Assembly: GCA_964570765.1 (NCBI GenBank)
Contig: CAZMZF010000003.1
Coordinates: 100,983 to 164,982, forward strand
DNA: 64,000 nucleotides
From: CAZMZF01 sp964570765
GTDB taxonomy: Bacteria > Zixibacteria > MSB-5A5 > RBG-16-43-9
Direction of reading: 5' to 3'
Numbering within the stretch: position 1 is the stretch's first letter; each line of letters opens with the position of its first letter. Both the position numbers and the translations under genes were made by a program. Below, piece after piece: positions 52,953 to 63,000 of this stretch. The notes below the pieces were generated by a model. The model was not told the origin of the DNA. It saw nothing but the letters and a program-made list of their open reading frames with translations, and ran no database searches.

Positions 52953-53052
52953 CCCCACCTTGCTCACAAGGTGGGAAAAGATAAAAACAGAGACGCATCG
53001 CTATGCGTCTCTACAAAAGAATTGTTCGTCCGGGATAAACCTGGACGCTACA
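52953..53052. repeat. Hairpin array, copy 2
   Basis: In order: CACCTTG-CTCA-CAAGGTG, AGAGACGCAT-CGCT-ATGCGTCTCT, and CGTCCGGG-ATAAA-CCTGGACG followed by GCTACA and a CCCTTTATCCC tail. It repeats the array at 41951-42090. It lies about 84 bp from the mnmA stop. Confidence 0.7.
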
Positions 53053-53084
53053 TCTCCTCTCTTGAACCCTTTATCCCTTTAATC

Positions 53085-53132
53085 CCTGTCCACCTCTGGT
53101 GGATTAAACTTTTGAACGTTTGACCCTTTGAA
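53085..53132. repeat. Palindrome variant and TTTGAAC heptamer array
   Basis: TCCACCTCTGGTGGA (53087-53101) is a variant of the TCCGCCTNNGGCGGA family with matching changes on both arms. It is followed by a seven-base array based on TTTGAAC (ACTTTTG-AACGTTT-GACCCTT-TGAACTT), ending at the mnmA stop. Confidence 0.55.
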
Positions 53133-53135
53133 CTT

Positions 53136-54404
53136 TTAATCTACTATCCGTTCTATAACTCCTCCCCCAATCACCTTCTCCCTATCATAAAAAACTGCTG
53201 ACTGACCTGGAGTGATTGCCCTTTCAGGTTTTTCAAATTCGACTAAGACGTTATCCACAGATTGTAGGTCAATCATCCCAAAGGGTGATTGACAATTCTT
53301 TTTGTCAAGCAGTCCTTCGGACATGCTTGACCTACTACTCTCCTCGGAACAAGGAGAGATAGTGGCTTTTGCCGGATTATGCAGGTACCTGATTTTAACT
53401 GAACAGTTCAATTTTTCTTTGAGCTCAGGGATGGAAATCCAATTCAATTGAGATACTATAAAAGTCGTTTTAAAAAGGTCCTTATTTTCTCCTACATAGA
53501 TGGCATTTTCTTCTGGATTGATTTTAACAACATATAAGGGCTTTCCTAAAGCAATATTTAAACCTCTTCTCTGCCCGATGGTGTAAAAAGGAATTCCTTT
53601 ATGCTCACCAATCTTTTTCTTATTCAAGTCATAAATTGGTCCAGGATGTATTTGATTTATTTCTTCTTGCGAATCTTTATCTCTTATACTTGTCCATTCT
53701 TTTAAAAAACGCTCATAATCATCATCTGGCACAAAACAGATCTCCTGGCTCTCTTCTTTGAAAGCGTTTTTTAGATTATATTTCTTTGCTAAATCCCTAA
53801 CCTCTTTTTTAGTCAGCTCCCCTAAGGGGAAAATCGTTTTAGACAGGTTTTCCTGTGATAAACCCCATAAGGCATAAGATTGATCTTTCCAGGAATCTAC
53901 ACCTTTTAAAAGTAAAAACCTCTTCTCCTCCCTATGGGGAGCCAAGCCCACCGTAGGCGTCGTAAAGCTTTGATCGACTTCTGAATATTTTATCCGGGCA
54001 TAATGACCAGTAGCCAGATACTCTGCTCCAAGTTCCTTAGCTTTATCCCAGAGTAGTTTCCATTTTATTTCAGTATTACAAACTATGCAGGGATTAGGAG
54101 TTCTCCCCTTTTTGTATTCCTCTACGAAATTATTAATAACCTTTTCTTTGAATTTTTCTTTAAAATCTAAAACATAATGGGGGATTCCAAGTTTCTGACA
54201 GACATTCCGGGCATCGTTCATCGCCTCAAGTGAACAGCATCTGCCATCTTTATATAAATCTCCTCCGACTTCTGAGTAATCCCAGAGCTTAAGGGTAATC
54301 CCGATTACCTCATACCCTTTTTCTTTCAATAAAAAAGCTGCCAGTGATGAATCGACACCGCCAGACATCGCCACCACCACTAACGGCTTAGAAGTACTAC
54401 TCAT
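53136..54404 (-). CDS. mnmA: tRNA-specific 2-thiouridylase MnmA with repeat-derived insert
   Basis: MnmA thiolates U34 of tRNA Lys, Glu and Gln with sulfur delivered from IscS. The 422-residue protein has the PP-loop MSGGVDSS (13-20), the catalytic cysteines in NPCIVC (Cys106) and EICFVP (Cys223), GHYARI, GVDSWKDQSY and the C-terminal barrel with ITPGQSAVFYD. It is longer than usual (about 360-380 residues). Residues about 358-381 are encoded by a 72 bp palindromic element (53264-53335) inserted in frame in the C-terminal domain. A second extra stretch near 144-160 (VDQSFTTPTVGLAPHREE) also looks inserted. It follows iscU, so sulfur supply and use are in one operon. Confidence 0.95.
   Translation of the reverse strand: MSSTSKPLVVVAMSGGVDSSLAAFLLKEKGYEVIGITLKLWDYSEVGGDLYKDGRCCSLEAMNDARNVCQKLGIPHYVLDFKEKFKEKVINNFVEEYKKGRTPNPCIVCNTEIKWKLLWDKAKELGAEYLATGHYARIKYSEVDQSFTTPTVGLAPHREEKRFLLLKGVDSWKDQSYALWGLSQENLSKTIFPLGELTKKEVRDLAKKYNLKNAFKEESQEICFVPDDDYERFLKEWTSIRDKDSQEEINQIHPGPIYDLNKKKIGEHKGIPFYTIGQRRGLNIALGKPLYVVKINPEENAIYVGENKDLFKTTFIVSQLNWISIPELKEKLNCSVKIRYLHNPAKATISPCSEESSRSSMSEGLLDKKNCQSPFGMIDLQSVDNVLVEFEKPERAITPGQSAVFYDREKVIGGGVIERIVD
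53264..53335. repeat. In-frame palindromic element inside mnmA
   Basis: Exactly 72 bp, bounded by GTAGGTCAA and TTGACCTAC. It contains two hairpins, GTCAATCA..CCC-AAA-GGG-TGATTGAC and GTCAAGCA.GTCC-TTCG-GGAC.TGCTTGAC. It is open in the mnmA frame and adds 24 residues. The ends resemble those of the intergenic element at 52853-52935. Confidence 0.8.
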
Positions 54405-54427
54405 TTTTCTTCCCTACGGGTCGTATC

Positions 54428-54475
54428 CGCCTTAGGCGGATTATCGACTCTACGAGTCGGAATGCTTTATCGACT
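54428..54475. repeat. Palindrome between iscU and mnmA
   Basis: TATCCGCCTTAGGCGGATTATCGAC, a member of the TCCGCCTNNGGCGGA family with the TTATCGAC tail shared with the copy at 11867, is followed by a GACTCTACGAGTC palindrome in the 45 bp gap between the genes. Confidence 0.65.
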
Positions 54476-54860
54476 TTCTATTTCCGAATGGATCCATCCT
54501 GGACTTGTAATCCTCTATAGCTTTATGTAAAGCATCAGCCGCTAAATTTGAACAGTGCATCTTATTAGCAGGAAGCCCATCTAATGCTTCAGCCACTGTC
54601 TGCTTGGAGATTTTTTCTGCCTCTTCTAAAGTCTTATTTTTAACCAGCTCTGTAATCATACTCGAGGTAGCAATAGCAGCACCACATCCAAAGGTTTTAA
54701 ATTTCGCTTCCACAACCCGATTATCTTTTACCTTAATATAAAGTTTCATAATATCACCACATACCGGGTTCCCGATTTCTCCTACACCATCCGGATTTTC
54801 TATTTCACCCACGTTTCTTGGATTCTGAAAATGTTCCATTACTTTAGCGCTATATGGCAT
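54450..54860 (-). CDS. iscU: Fe-S cluster assembly scaffold IscU/NifU N-terminal type
   Basis: A 136-residue scaffold on which 2Fe-2S clusters form. It has YSAKVMEHFQNPRNVGEI at the start and the three conserved cysteines Cys34 (NPVCGD), Cys59 (FGCGAA) and Cys103 (MHCSNLAADAL). Asp36 after Cys34 is the usual residue that tunes cluster release. It lies directly after iscS. The NifU C-terminal domain is absent. Confidence 0.95.
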   Translation of the reverse strand: MPYSAKVMEHFQNPRNVGEIENPDGVGEIGNPVCGDIMKLYIKVKDNRVVEAKFKTFGCGAAIATSSMITELVKNKTLEEAEKISKQTVAEALDGLPANKMHCSNLAADALHKAIEDYKSRMDPFGNRKSIKHSDS

Positions 54861-54911
54861 ATTTAACCTCTTTTATCCTAACCAATTAGGATGATATTTT
54901 AAAGTATTATA

Positions 54912-56084
54912 CTAAGCTTTTTCCTTCTGATAAATAGGTGACATAGCTCTCAATCTTGAAACTATCTCTGGAAGCACTTCGACCACATAATCTATGTCAT
55001 CAAAAGTATTACTCCTTCCAAAACTAAACCTTAAAGAGCTTTGAGCTAAATCCGGAGGCACTCCCATAGCAGAGAGAACATGGGATGGCTCTAAAGAACC
55101 TGAAGTGCAGGCAGAGCCTGAAGCAACTGCTATCCCTTTTAAATCCAGGCTTAAAATTATCGACTCCCCTTCTACCCCCTTAAAGGAAAGGTTTAAGGTA
55201 TTCGGGATCCTAAGCTCAGGATGACCATTAAGATAAACATCCGATATTTGCTCTTTTATCTTCTCAAAAAATCTCTCGGAAAGATTTTTCAATCTTTTAT
55301 CCTCTTTCTCCATATCTCTATTTGCAATCTCAAGTGCCTTAGCCAGACCCACGATTCCAGGGACATTCTCAGTCCCTGCTCTTCTGGCTTTTTCATGATG
55401 ACCTCCATGTGCCAGAGGAGTTAATCGGACCCCTCTTTTTATGTAGATTGCTCCAACTCCTTTGGGACCATAAAATTTATGAGCGGAAAGTGAAAGTAAA
55501 TCCACACCCAAACTGTTTACATCGATCTTTATTTTACCTGTGGATTGAACTGCATCTGTATGAAAATAAACTCCATTTTCCCTGGCAATTTTAGAGAGCT
55601 CCTCAATAGGCTCAATTGTTCCAACCTCATTATTAGCGTGCATTATGCTAACTAATATCGTTTCCTTTTTAATATTCTTTTTTAGCTCATCTGGATCAGC
55701 TAAACCGTATTTATCTACAGGCAGATATGTTACCTCAAACCCTTCTCTTTCTAAAAACTTACAACTCTCTAAAATCGCATGATGCTCTATCTTAGAAGTT
55801 ACGATATGATTCCCTTTCTTACGGTTAGCCCAGGCAATCCCTTTAACCGCTAAATTATCCGATTCAGTCCCTCCACTGGTAAAATATATCTCTAAGGGGT
55901 CTGCATTTAATAACTTTGCTACCTTCTCTCTGGATTCTTCTAAAGCTACCTTAGCCTCTCTGCCAAAACTATGGATGCTGGAGGCATTTCCAAAACCTTC
56001 CTTATAAAAAGGAAGCATCGCCTCAAGCACTTCCGGATGAACTGGCGTGGTAGCGTTATGGTCTAAGTAGATTTTTCTATCCAT
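54912..56084 (-). CDS. iscS: Cysteine desulfurase IscS/NifS
   Basis: A 390-residue PLP enzyme that releases sulfur from cysteine. Motifs: YLDHNATTPVHPEV at the start, TSGGTESDNLAV near 69-80, the PLP-binding Lys203 in SLSAHKFYGPKG, and the catalytic Cys326 in ASGSACTSGSLEPSHVL. It supplies IscU and, for tRNA thiolation, MnmA. The start overlaps the 3' end of iscR by 22 bp. Confidence 0.96.
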   Translation of the reverse strand: MDRKIYLDHNATTPVHPEVLEAMLPFYKEGFGNASSIHSFGREAKVALEESREKVAKLLNADPLEIYFTSGGTESDNLAVKGIAWANRKKGNHIVTSKIEHHAILESCKFLEREGFEVTYLPVDKYGLADPDELKKNIKKETILVSIMHANNEVGTIEPIEELSKIARENGVYFHTDAVQSTGKIKIDVNSLGVDLLSLSAHKFYGPKGVGAIYIKRGVRLTPLAHGGHHEKARRAGTENVPGIVGLAKALEIANRDMEKEDKRLKNLSERFFEKIKEQISDVYLNGHPELRIPNTLNLSFKGVEGESIILSLDLKGIAVASGSACTSGSLEPSHVLSAMGVPPDLAQSSLRFSFGRSNTFDDIDYVVEVLPEIVSRLRAMSPIYQKEKA

Positions 56085-56527
56085 CGTTTATGACTCCTTT
56101 TGAATTTATCACTAAACTCTTTTGTTTTCAGGTCTTTTAAAGTTATGCTGGAGAGGATCTCATCGATTTTACCTTCAAGCTCCTTCCATAAAATCCTGGA
56201 AATGCAAGTGGTAGGTCCGGTACAACTTTTTTCTCTTAAATCGGGCTTATCGCAGTGTGATATGGAAAAAGGTCCATCTAAAGCGTTTATGACCTGGCTT
56301 ACTGTGATCTTATCTTCATCTAAGGCTAAAATATATCCACCCTTAGCACCTCGTACACTCTGCACTATGCCTGCTTTTTTCAATTTATTGAAGATCTGCT
56401 CTAAATAATCTATAGACATCTTCTGTTTTACAGATAGATTCCTCAAATTTACCGGACCCTCCTTTGCAAGGGTTGATAGTTCCAGAAGCGCTCTTAAACC
56501 GTATCTCCCGCGGGTTGATATATTCAT
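56063..56527 (-). CDS. iscR: Rrf2-family regulator IscR
   Basis: A 154-residue winged-helix regulator with N-terminal helix-turn-helix (STRGRYGLRALLELS..., SVKQKMSIDYLEQIFNKLKKAGIV) and three cysteines, Cys92, Cys102 and Cys108, which in IscR hold a 2Fe-2S cluster. It senses Fe-S status and represses the isc operon it heads. The promoter lies about 40 bp upstream. Confidence 0.93.
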   Translation of the reverse strand: MNISTRGRYGLRALLELSTLAKEGPVNLRNLSVKQKMSIDYLEQIFNKLKKAGIVQSVRGAKGGYILALDEDKITVSQVINALDGPFSISHCDKPDLREKSCTGPTTCISRILWKELEGKIDEILSSITLKDLKTKEFSDKFKRSHKRWIEKST

Positions 56528-56565
56528 AATCTTCCTTTCAGCCTGTTAACTACTCTATCTTTTTT

Positions 56566-56595
56566 AATATACGTAATTCCTACTAAATTTGTCAA
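56566..56595 (-). promoter_or_regulatory. isc operon promoter
   Basis: On the reverse strand TTGACA (56590-56595) is followed after 18 bp by TATATT (56566-56571). The spacer AATTTAGTAGGAATTACG is a likely place for IscR to act, but no motif can be proven. Confidence 0.6.
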
Positions 56596-56629
56596 GATTA
56601 ATTTTAATTATTTTTTATTTACATATAAG

Positions 56630-56658
56630 GTAGGGGCGACCCGGCGGGTCGTCCCTAC
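56630..56658. repeat. GTAGGGGCGACCC palindrome
   Basis: GTAGGGGCGACCC-GGC-GGGTCGTCCCTAC forms a near-perfect hairpin between thiE and iscR. A relative is at 8536-8560 (GGCGACC...GGTCGCC) and others are between murC and murG. Confidence 0.7.
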
Positions 56659-56704
56659 AAATCACCATTATGGATTTTATTTTTTATTTTCATCCCTTGA
56701 ACCC

Positions 56705-57370
56705 TTAAACCTTTGAACTCTTTAACCTCTTCAAAAGCTCTTGCACAGTTTTCTTCACGTCTTCAGCCATAAAAATTGCAGAAATAACCGCTATTCTTTT
56801 TACACCTGTGGAGATAATCTGTTCCAGATTGCCTAAATTAATCCCCCCTATGGGGAAAACTGGTATTTGTAGAATTTTATTTGCCTTTTTGAGAATCTTG
56901 ACTCCTAAGGGTCTTTCAATTTCCTTGGAGCTGGTATCAAAAATAGGTCCGAGCCCGATATAATCAGCTCCCTCTTTCTCCTTTAATTTCGCAGTCTTAA
57001 GATTATAGGCAGAAGCTCCAATTATTTTCTCTGAGCCAAGGATTCTCCTCGCCTCCTTAACAGGAAGATCATCTTCACCTATATGCACCCCTTCTGCATC
57101 AATCAGTTTTGCTATGTCAACCCGGTCGTTGATAATTAATGGAATTTTCTTTCTTTGGGTGATTTTTTGTATTTCTTTTGCTTTTTCCAGAAATTCATTA
57201 TCAGATGATTCTTTATCTCGAAATTGAATCATCTGCACCCCACCTGCAATTGCCAGACGAATCAACTCAATTAAATCTCTGTTCAGACATAAGCTCGGAT
57301 CAGCGATTGCATAAAGTTGGACCTTTTTCAGAATCTTTTCTTTATTCAAAATATTATTCTTTCCTTGCAT
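56705..57370 (-). CDS. thiE: Thiamine-phosphate synthase ThiE
   Basis: ThiE joins HMP pyrophosphate and thiazole phosphate. The TIM-barrel protein (about 221 residues from the ATG at 57370; a TTG at 57376 is also open) has YAIADPSLC near 20, GGVQMIQFRDK near 42-52, LIINDRVDIAKLIDAEGVHIGEDDLPV near 78-103, IGASAYN, GADYIGLGPIFDTSSK and VFPIGGINLGNL. It overlaps the preceding gene by 17 bp, so the two are cotranscribed. No other thiamine genes are nearby. Confidence 0.93.
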   Translation of the reverse strand: MQGKNNILNKEKILKKVQLYAIADPSLCLNRDLIELIRLAIAGGVQMIQFRDKESSDNEFLEKAKEIQKITQRKKIPLIINDRVDIAKLIDAEGVHIGEDDLPVKEARRILGSEKIIGASAYNLKTAKLKEKEGADYIGLGPIFDTSSKEIERPLGVKILKKANKILQIPVFPIGGINLGNLEQIISTGVKRIAVISAIFMAEDVKKTVQELLKRLKSSKV

Positions 57371-58097
57371 TTTCAATTAAAGAGGCAAATATAAGTTTTG
57401 AGTTATTTTCTTCAAAGGATACTTCCGGATGCCATTGAACTGAAAGTAAATACTTATCTTTAAGACTCTCTATCCCTTCAATCACTCCATCCTCTTTAGA
57501 CCAGGCAGTTGCTATAAATCCCGGAGCTATCTTTTTTATTATCTGATGATGGCTGGTATTAACCTCGATCTCTTTTTTACCAAGTATAGAAAATAATTTT
57601 GAGTTTTCTTTTATGATTATTCGGTGTCTTTTTTTATAGTTTAGAATTTTACCGCCTCTATGGTCAAAAACATCTTCATCTCTTAAAGATAAATCCTGAT
57701 AAAGCGTTCCTCCAAAAGCCACATTGATTAACTGATGCCCTCGGCAGATCCCTAAAATCGGGATTTTTCTGTCTCTTGCTTTTTTAACTAACGCCGACTC
57801 AAATTTATCTCTGTCCGGTGTAAGTTTTACACTCTTATGCTCAAGCTTTTCCCCATAATATTTTGGATGAACATCATACCCACCGCTTATCAGAAGGCCA
57901 TCTACTAACTCTAAAATCTTTTCAATTAGACTTAAATTTTTCAGATTAGGAAGAAGTAGCGGAACCCCCCCAGACTTCTCTACAGCTAAATAATACTGCC
58001 GCTTCAGATAGTCAAAAGGATAGATCACCGGATATTTTCTATTCCGATCTTCTTTTTCTTCAATACTACAGGTAATTCCGATAACTGGTTTTTTCAT
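57354..58097 (-). CDS. Peptidase C26 / gamma-glutamyl-GABA hydrolase-like class I amidotransferase
   Basis: A 247-residue glutamine amidotransferase-fold hydrolase. It has GLLISGGYDVHPKYYGE near 68-83, the nucleophile Cys118 in LGICRGHQLINVAFGGTLYQDL, and the His223/Glu225 pair in VQWHPEVSFEE. These match PuuD and related peptidase C26 enzymes that cleave gamma-glutamyl bonds. No putrescine genes are present, so the natural substrate is open. Confidence 0.88.
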   Translation of the reverse strand: MKKPVIGITCSIEEKEDRNRKYPVIYPFDYLKRQYYLAVEKSGGVPLLLPNLKNLSLIEKILELVDGLLISGGYDVHPKYYGEKLEHKSVKLTPDRDKFESALVKKARDRKIPILGICRGHQLINVAFGGTLYQDLSLRDEDVFDHRGGKILNYKKRHRIIIKENSKLFSILGKKEIEVNTSHHQIIKKIAPGFIATAWSKEDGVIEGIESLKDKYLLSVQWHPEVSFEENNSKLIFASLIENARKE

Positions 58098-58152
58098 CTA
58101 CTTATCCCTTGTTTTTTATCCGTCATTCGTTATTAATCATTCGATATTGTTT

Positions 58153-60054
58153 TTAAAAAGCATAAAGAATTGCCAGATGAAACCTTCCCTTGGCAGGATC
58201 GCCATCTCTTAATATCCTTCTGGCGTAGTCTAATCTTATCGGACCTACTGGTGTAAGAAATTGCAAGCCCAACCCACCAGTTAACCTGATATCTGACATA
58301 TTAAAATCTTTAGGCTCAAACCAGACATTCCCAGCATCTAAGAAAAGCGTATATCCAAATTTCCAGAATAATAACCTTCTAATCTCAGAATTAGCTAAAA
58401 GCATAAGACCCCCTCCAGTGTTTTTACCTTCAGAATCTTTTGGTCCTAAGGTGTTCTCCGAATAACCTCTTATAGTGTAAGCTCCTCCAGCATAGAACCG
58501 GTCAAAGGTAGGAACATATTTATCTTTAAACAGTTTCTGCACATACCCGATCTTGATTCGAGTTGCCAGCACATTTAACTCTCGTAATTTCCCCAAGGGA
58601 TTGTATCTATTCCAGGTAAGAATCACTTTGTAAAAATGGTTATCCCCTTTTAAAAATCCACCTACAAGCTCGTTGTAGATTTGAAAATATGACCCGGAAA
58701 CCGGAACAAAGGGATCTGTGCGGGTATCCTTCTCCATTGAAAAGCTCATTTTCCTGCGGATATTAATCCCCTGCTCCCTTTTAAACTCCTCTAATTTATC
58801 TAAAGAGAGGTCGTATATTTTGACCTGTTGATAGCTGAAAGTTAAGTAGAATTTGATGAATCTTTTGTGTTCCCGGCTGAAATTGAAGTTCCCTCCATAA
58901 GACTCTATGCGATAAGGCTGGATTACGCTTTTTACCCCGGGTTCATAATACAGGTCAAAATTAAAAGGGGTCCTCGTTCCAAAAAGCCAGGGCTCCACAA
59001 ATCCAAATTTGAAACGATTGGAAAGATTTTGCCAGTCTTTAAAAATGACAAAGCTGGTGAAACCTGATAGGTTAATCTTTCTGGCAGTTCCAGCTAAATT
59101 CCGATTCCCCCATTCCAAAGTTAGATCAGATGTGGTTAAATCAGCTACCAAATTCTGTGGCTGATATTGTCCCAGTCCTAATTTTACTCCGACATAACTC
59201 GGCTTCCTTTCTGCTACTTTCAAAACAAAATCCGGGTTCTCCGGTTTCTCTTCAGGTTTTTTCGCCTCTAAGCTTATATAGTTGAAAAGACCTGTAGAAT
59301 ATTCCCTTTGTTCGCTATCCAAAATTTTCTCCCGACTGTAAATCTCTCCTTTCTTTATGACCAGTTCCCTTTTGGCTACCTTTTCATCAATTCGAGATAA
59401 TCCTTCAAATGAAATTTCTCCGAACTTAACCAGTTTGCCTGATTCCAAATTGAAACTTACTTGAGCTAAGGTAGAATCTTCACTCATCTCCATCTCAATT
59501 TTAACCTGAGAGTAAGGATAGCCGTTATTAGCATAGACTGTTTTCAGATTGAAAGCCACTTTATCTAATTTTAAAAGATTTAAAGGCTCACCAGATTTCA
59601 GCTCATCTAATTCTTTTTTCTCCTTGTTAGAAAGATTTTCCAGTCCACCGCTCAGATTAATACCCTTAATCCTGGTCTGGACCCCTTCGTAAATATTAAC
59701 TTTTAAACTAACTTTGCTTTCTGCATCGACCTGGAAATCTACCTTAGTTTTTGCTTGAAGAAAACCATTGGCTTGATAAAGGGTATCTATGGTAAACTGA
59801 TCATTTTCCAATTTCCATTTATATAATCTATGTTTTTTAAAAAGGTTATACCATTTATTTTCTTTAAGAGACATCTCCTTTTTAATCTTTTTATTTGAAA
59901 AGAAGGTATTACCTGATACCTCGATTTTTTTAATTACCGGTTTTTCTAAACTTGACGAGCCATCAGCCATAACCTTATCTCCCTGAAGGAAAATGTAAAA
60001 AATCAAGATTATTAAGTAAAAAAAGGTTTTAGAGTAGAATATTTTCTTCATCAA
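58153..60054 (-). CDS. tamA: Omp85-family outer-membrane protein, TamA-like
   Basis: A 633-residue protein with a signal peptide (about 1-31), POTRA domains from about residue 38 to 270 (KKIEVSGNTFFSNKKIKKEM..., ...GEISFEGLSRIDEKVAKREL) and a C-terminal beta-barrel. The barrel includes DRFYAGGAYTIRGYSENTLGP, the lid-lock RGY motif of Omp85 proteins, GGLGLQFLTPVGPIRLDYA and a terminal Phe. It overlaps the tamB gene by 4 bp, which favours TamA over BamA. Confidence 0.9.
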   Translation of the reverse strand: MMKKIFYSKTFFYLIILIFYIFLQGDKVMADGSSSLEKPVIKKIEVSGNTFFSNKKIKKEMSLKENKWYNLFKKHRLYKWKLENDQFTIDTLYQANGFLQAKTKVDFQVDAESKVSLKVNIYEGVQTRIKGINLSGGLENLSNKEKKELDELKSGEPLNLLKLDKVAFNLKTVYANNGYPYSQVKIEMEMSEDSTLAQVSFNLESGKLVKFGEISFEGLSRIDEKVAKRELVIKKGEIYSREKILDSEQREYSTGLFNYISLEAKKPEEKPENPDFVLKVAERKPSYVGVKLGLGQYQPQNLVADLTTSDLTLEWGNRNLAGTARKINLSGFTSFVIFKDWQNLSNRFKFGFVEPWLFGTRTPFNFDLYYEPGVKSVIQPYRIESYGGNFNFSREHKRFIKFYLTFSYQQVKIYDLSLDKLEEFKREQGINIRRKMSFSMEKDTRTDPFVPVSGSYFQIYNELVGGFLKGDNHFYKVILTWNRYNPLGKLRELNVLATRIKIGYVQKLFKDKYVPTFDRFYAGGAYTIRGYSENTLGPKDSEGKNTGGGLMLLANSEIRRLLFWKFGYTLFLDAGNVWFEPKDFNMSDIRLTGGLGLQFLTPVGPIRLDYARRILRDGDPAKGRFHLAILYAF

Positions 60055-63000
60055 TATTCCCAGTAAAGATTCAATCCCAGGTGAAAAAGCCCCTGTTTAT
60101 CCCGGTTACCTTCAAGATAAAAACGTTTGCTCAATCTATACTCTAATCCTGCCTCCTGTCCAGTGGATTCAGATAGCCTGCGAGTATATCTTAAATAAAC
60201 TTTATTGGAAATATATTTCCCTAACGTCACCTCAGATTCCCACAAGGAGAATTTGCCAGGCTCTAAGGGTTTTATCTCAAAAGTCTCCACTCCTATACTC
60301 CGGGTAGCTAAGTTCTCCAGAAAACGATTGGCATAAGCTTCCCCTAAACTTCCAGCCAGCTTATACTGAAAAAGACTGCCCCCACCTGATTCACCTGTGG
60401 AAAACCTCTGATGAAAAGCTAAGAGCTCAGCAATCTCTTCTTTAGAATAGGGTGAGTCAGGTGCAGGCTTTATCTCTGGGGCCGAAAGCGAGCCAACTAT
60501 CGCCAGTTCTACTTCCTGATCTGTCTGGGCCATAGAATCTTTTACAGAATGGGTTGAGCCATTTAAAGAAGCGGAAACAAGAAAATCTAATTTGGGATCA
60601 ATTTTTTGAATATTATCGAAAACAAAACTCCCTTTTTCTATTTTAAAGGTTGTGCCATATATAAAATATTTTCCTCTGATTGTCTCCAGATTACCCAATA
60701 GCTTTAAATCTCCACTTTTTCTCGATAGCAGGACCTCTCCCTTAAATTCCGCCTGCATATCCTGATTTAAAACCCAGAAGTTGTTATCACCGGAGAGATT
60801 TAATTCTAGATCCCACAGGTTCTCCTGAGGGATTGGAGGACCAGCTTTTGCTTGCATCAAGCTGTTGAATGGGTCCCCAAATGCTAAATGAGAAAAAAAT
60901 ATGTCTCCGGAGACTAAAGGTGGGCTTAACCCGGAAATTCCCAAGTTAAAATCAACTGTGCTTATCAAATCAGCATATTCATAACTTAAAGGCAAATCCC
61001 TGCCCACTAAAGTTAACTCATATTTAAACCTTTTGATATCACCTAAGTTGATATTCCCATAAAGAAAAATCTCTCCTTTTATTTTCTCCTTGGGAAAGAT
61101 ATGATGCCAGAACTTTTTCAAAAGGTTATCACCAGTCATTTTCTCCTGCGAGGCAAAACCTCTGACCTCATCTATATAAAGATTTTCGTTTTCCATCCTC
61201 AACTTACCTCGAACTTGGGTAATAGAGTTCTGGATAGGAACTAATTTTAAAGTTCCCTGAGAAAGTTCCAGATCCCCTTCTAACTTTGGATGAAGCGGGG
61301 TACCAGTTATGATGACTTCACCTTTAAATAAACCCTGCAGATATTCTAAGTCCGGGATAAAAAGGCGAATAAGACTAAACCTGTTCCCTTCTCCTTTAAA
61401 AACTAAATTCTGAGACTGGTCTAAAAACCTATCTGATACTGGGTAAAACGAAAGGTTGATGGGGATAAAACCGGAGAGTGAATAATTCCCATCCGGATGC
61501 ATTAGTGTAACTTTATCTAAAAAAAGTTTTTCTTCTTTATATGACATACTCCCACTCAGAAACCCTAAATCCACACCTTCATAATTTATATCCCTTATCT
61601 CAGTATAAAGATTTATCTCCGGGTTTTTAAAATCTCCCTTAAGCTCTACCGTTGCATCTAATTTCCCATCTATTCTTCTTGTCGGAAACGACAACCTTTC
61701 CCAGGGTAAAACCTGCATAGCTTTCAAGTCAAATTTCAGATTCATTCTCTCATAATAATCCATTCTACCTGAAAGCGAAAAACTCCCACCATTCATTCTA
61801 AAATTATTTTCTCCAAATCTAACCTCTAAAGTATCTATCTCGATCCTGGCAGGGATTGCTGATTCTATCTTATTCCCACGGTAATCAAGACTTATCTTCT
61901 CAAAAGTCAGATTTTGAGGATATCTGGATATATCCAGATCACCAAAGAAAACCAAAGAAAGTGAGTTATTAAACATTCGGGTAGTATCTATCCTGACCGA
62001 ATCACCTTCTAATAAAATCTGGGAAGAAAGTGAATCATAGGGAATTCCCCAGGCATTTCCCTTCCAGAGGAGTAATTGTATAACTCCCCCTTTTCTGCTG
62101 ATAAACTTCTTTATTTTCAAATCCGCTTTTAGATCTGAGCAGAAAAGTTTATAACCCCAGATCGAATCGGACTCAAATCTACCTTCCAGTGCAAAATCTG
62201 AGAATGGACCAAAGGCTATGAATTCAAATCTTCCTCTGCCTTCTATCTCCTTGACAAAGGTTTGACCCTTAAAATCTCTCAGATCATTAAAAACCGCCTC
62301 CCCTTTCAAGTTTAAAGAATCATTAAATCCAACTCTCCCCTCTCCAACTATTTCAGTATTCTTATACCGGAGATGAAAATCTTTATCGAACTTCACCTCA
62401 GTTATGGATACGGAGAGATCCCCTGAGGCTTTAGAAAAGCTGTAACGATCAAATTTTCCTGGCTCTAATTCTAAGCTAAAATTCAACCATAAATCCTTCT
62501 CATTAAGACCTTTTCCTTTCATATCCAGATTTCCGGAAAGATCACTGTGCAAGGAAGTGGAAACAATATTTGCTAAATCCAAGCTTTCCACCTTCCCCTT
62601 GAGCAGATAACTTTCTGGTTTTTCCCCTAAGTTCAATTCTCCGGCAAGCTGAACTGGTGCCCGAAAGGCTTTACCTCGAAGGGAAAAGAAGGTAAATTTT
62701 CTTTTTTCATAAAGGAAATTAGTTTTTAAATCGCTTAGTTCTTTACCAAACAGATCACCATCTAAAACTACATCACCATTCAATCTATTCTGATTTCCCT
62801 TTACGTATCCCTCTAAATTCAACTTTCCTTTTAGAGCTACACCGCCAACCCTTTTTATATCTGTTAAATAAAATGGATCCCCCTTTAAATTAATTGAAAA
62901 AGAGAATGGCTTTAAAGTAAAAATCCCGTCCTTAAATTCTATTCTGGAATCAGCCGTCTCAAGTTTCAATTTCTCTAAGTACACTTCTCCTGTCTTAATT

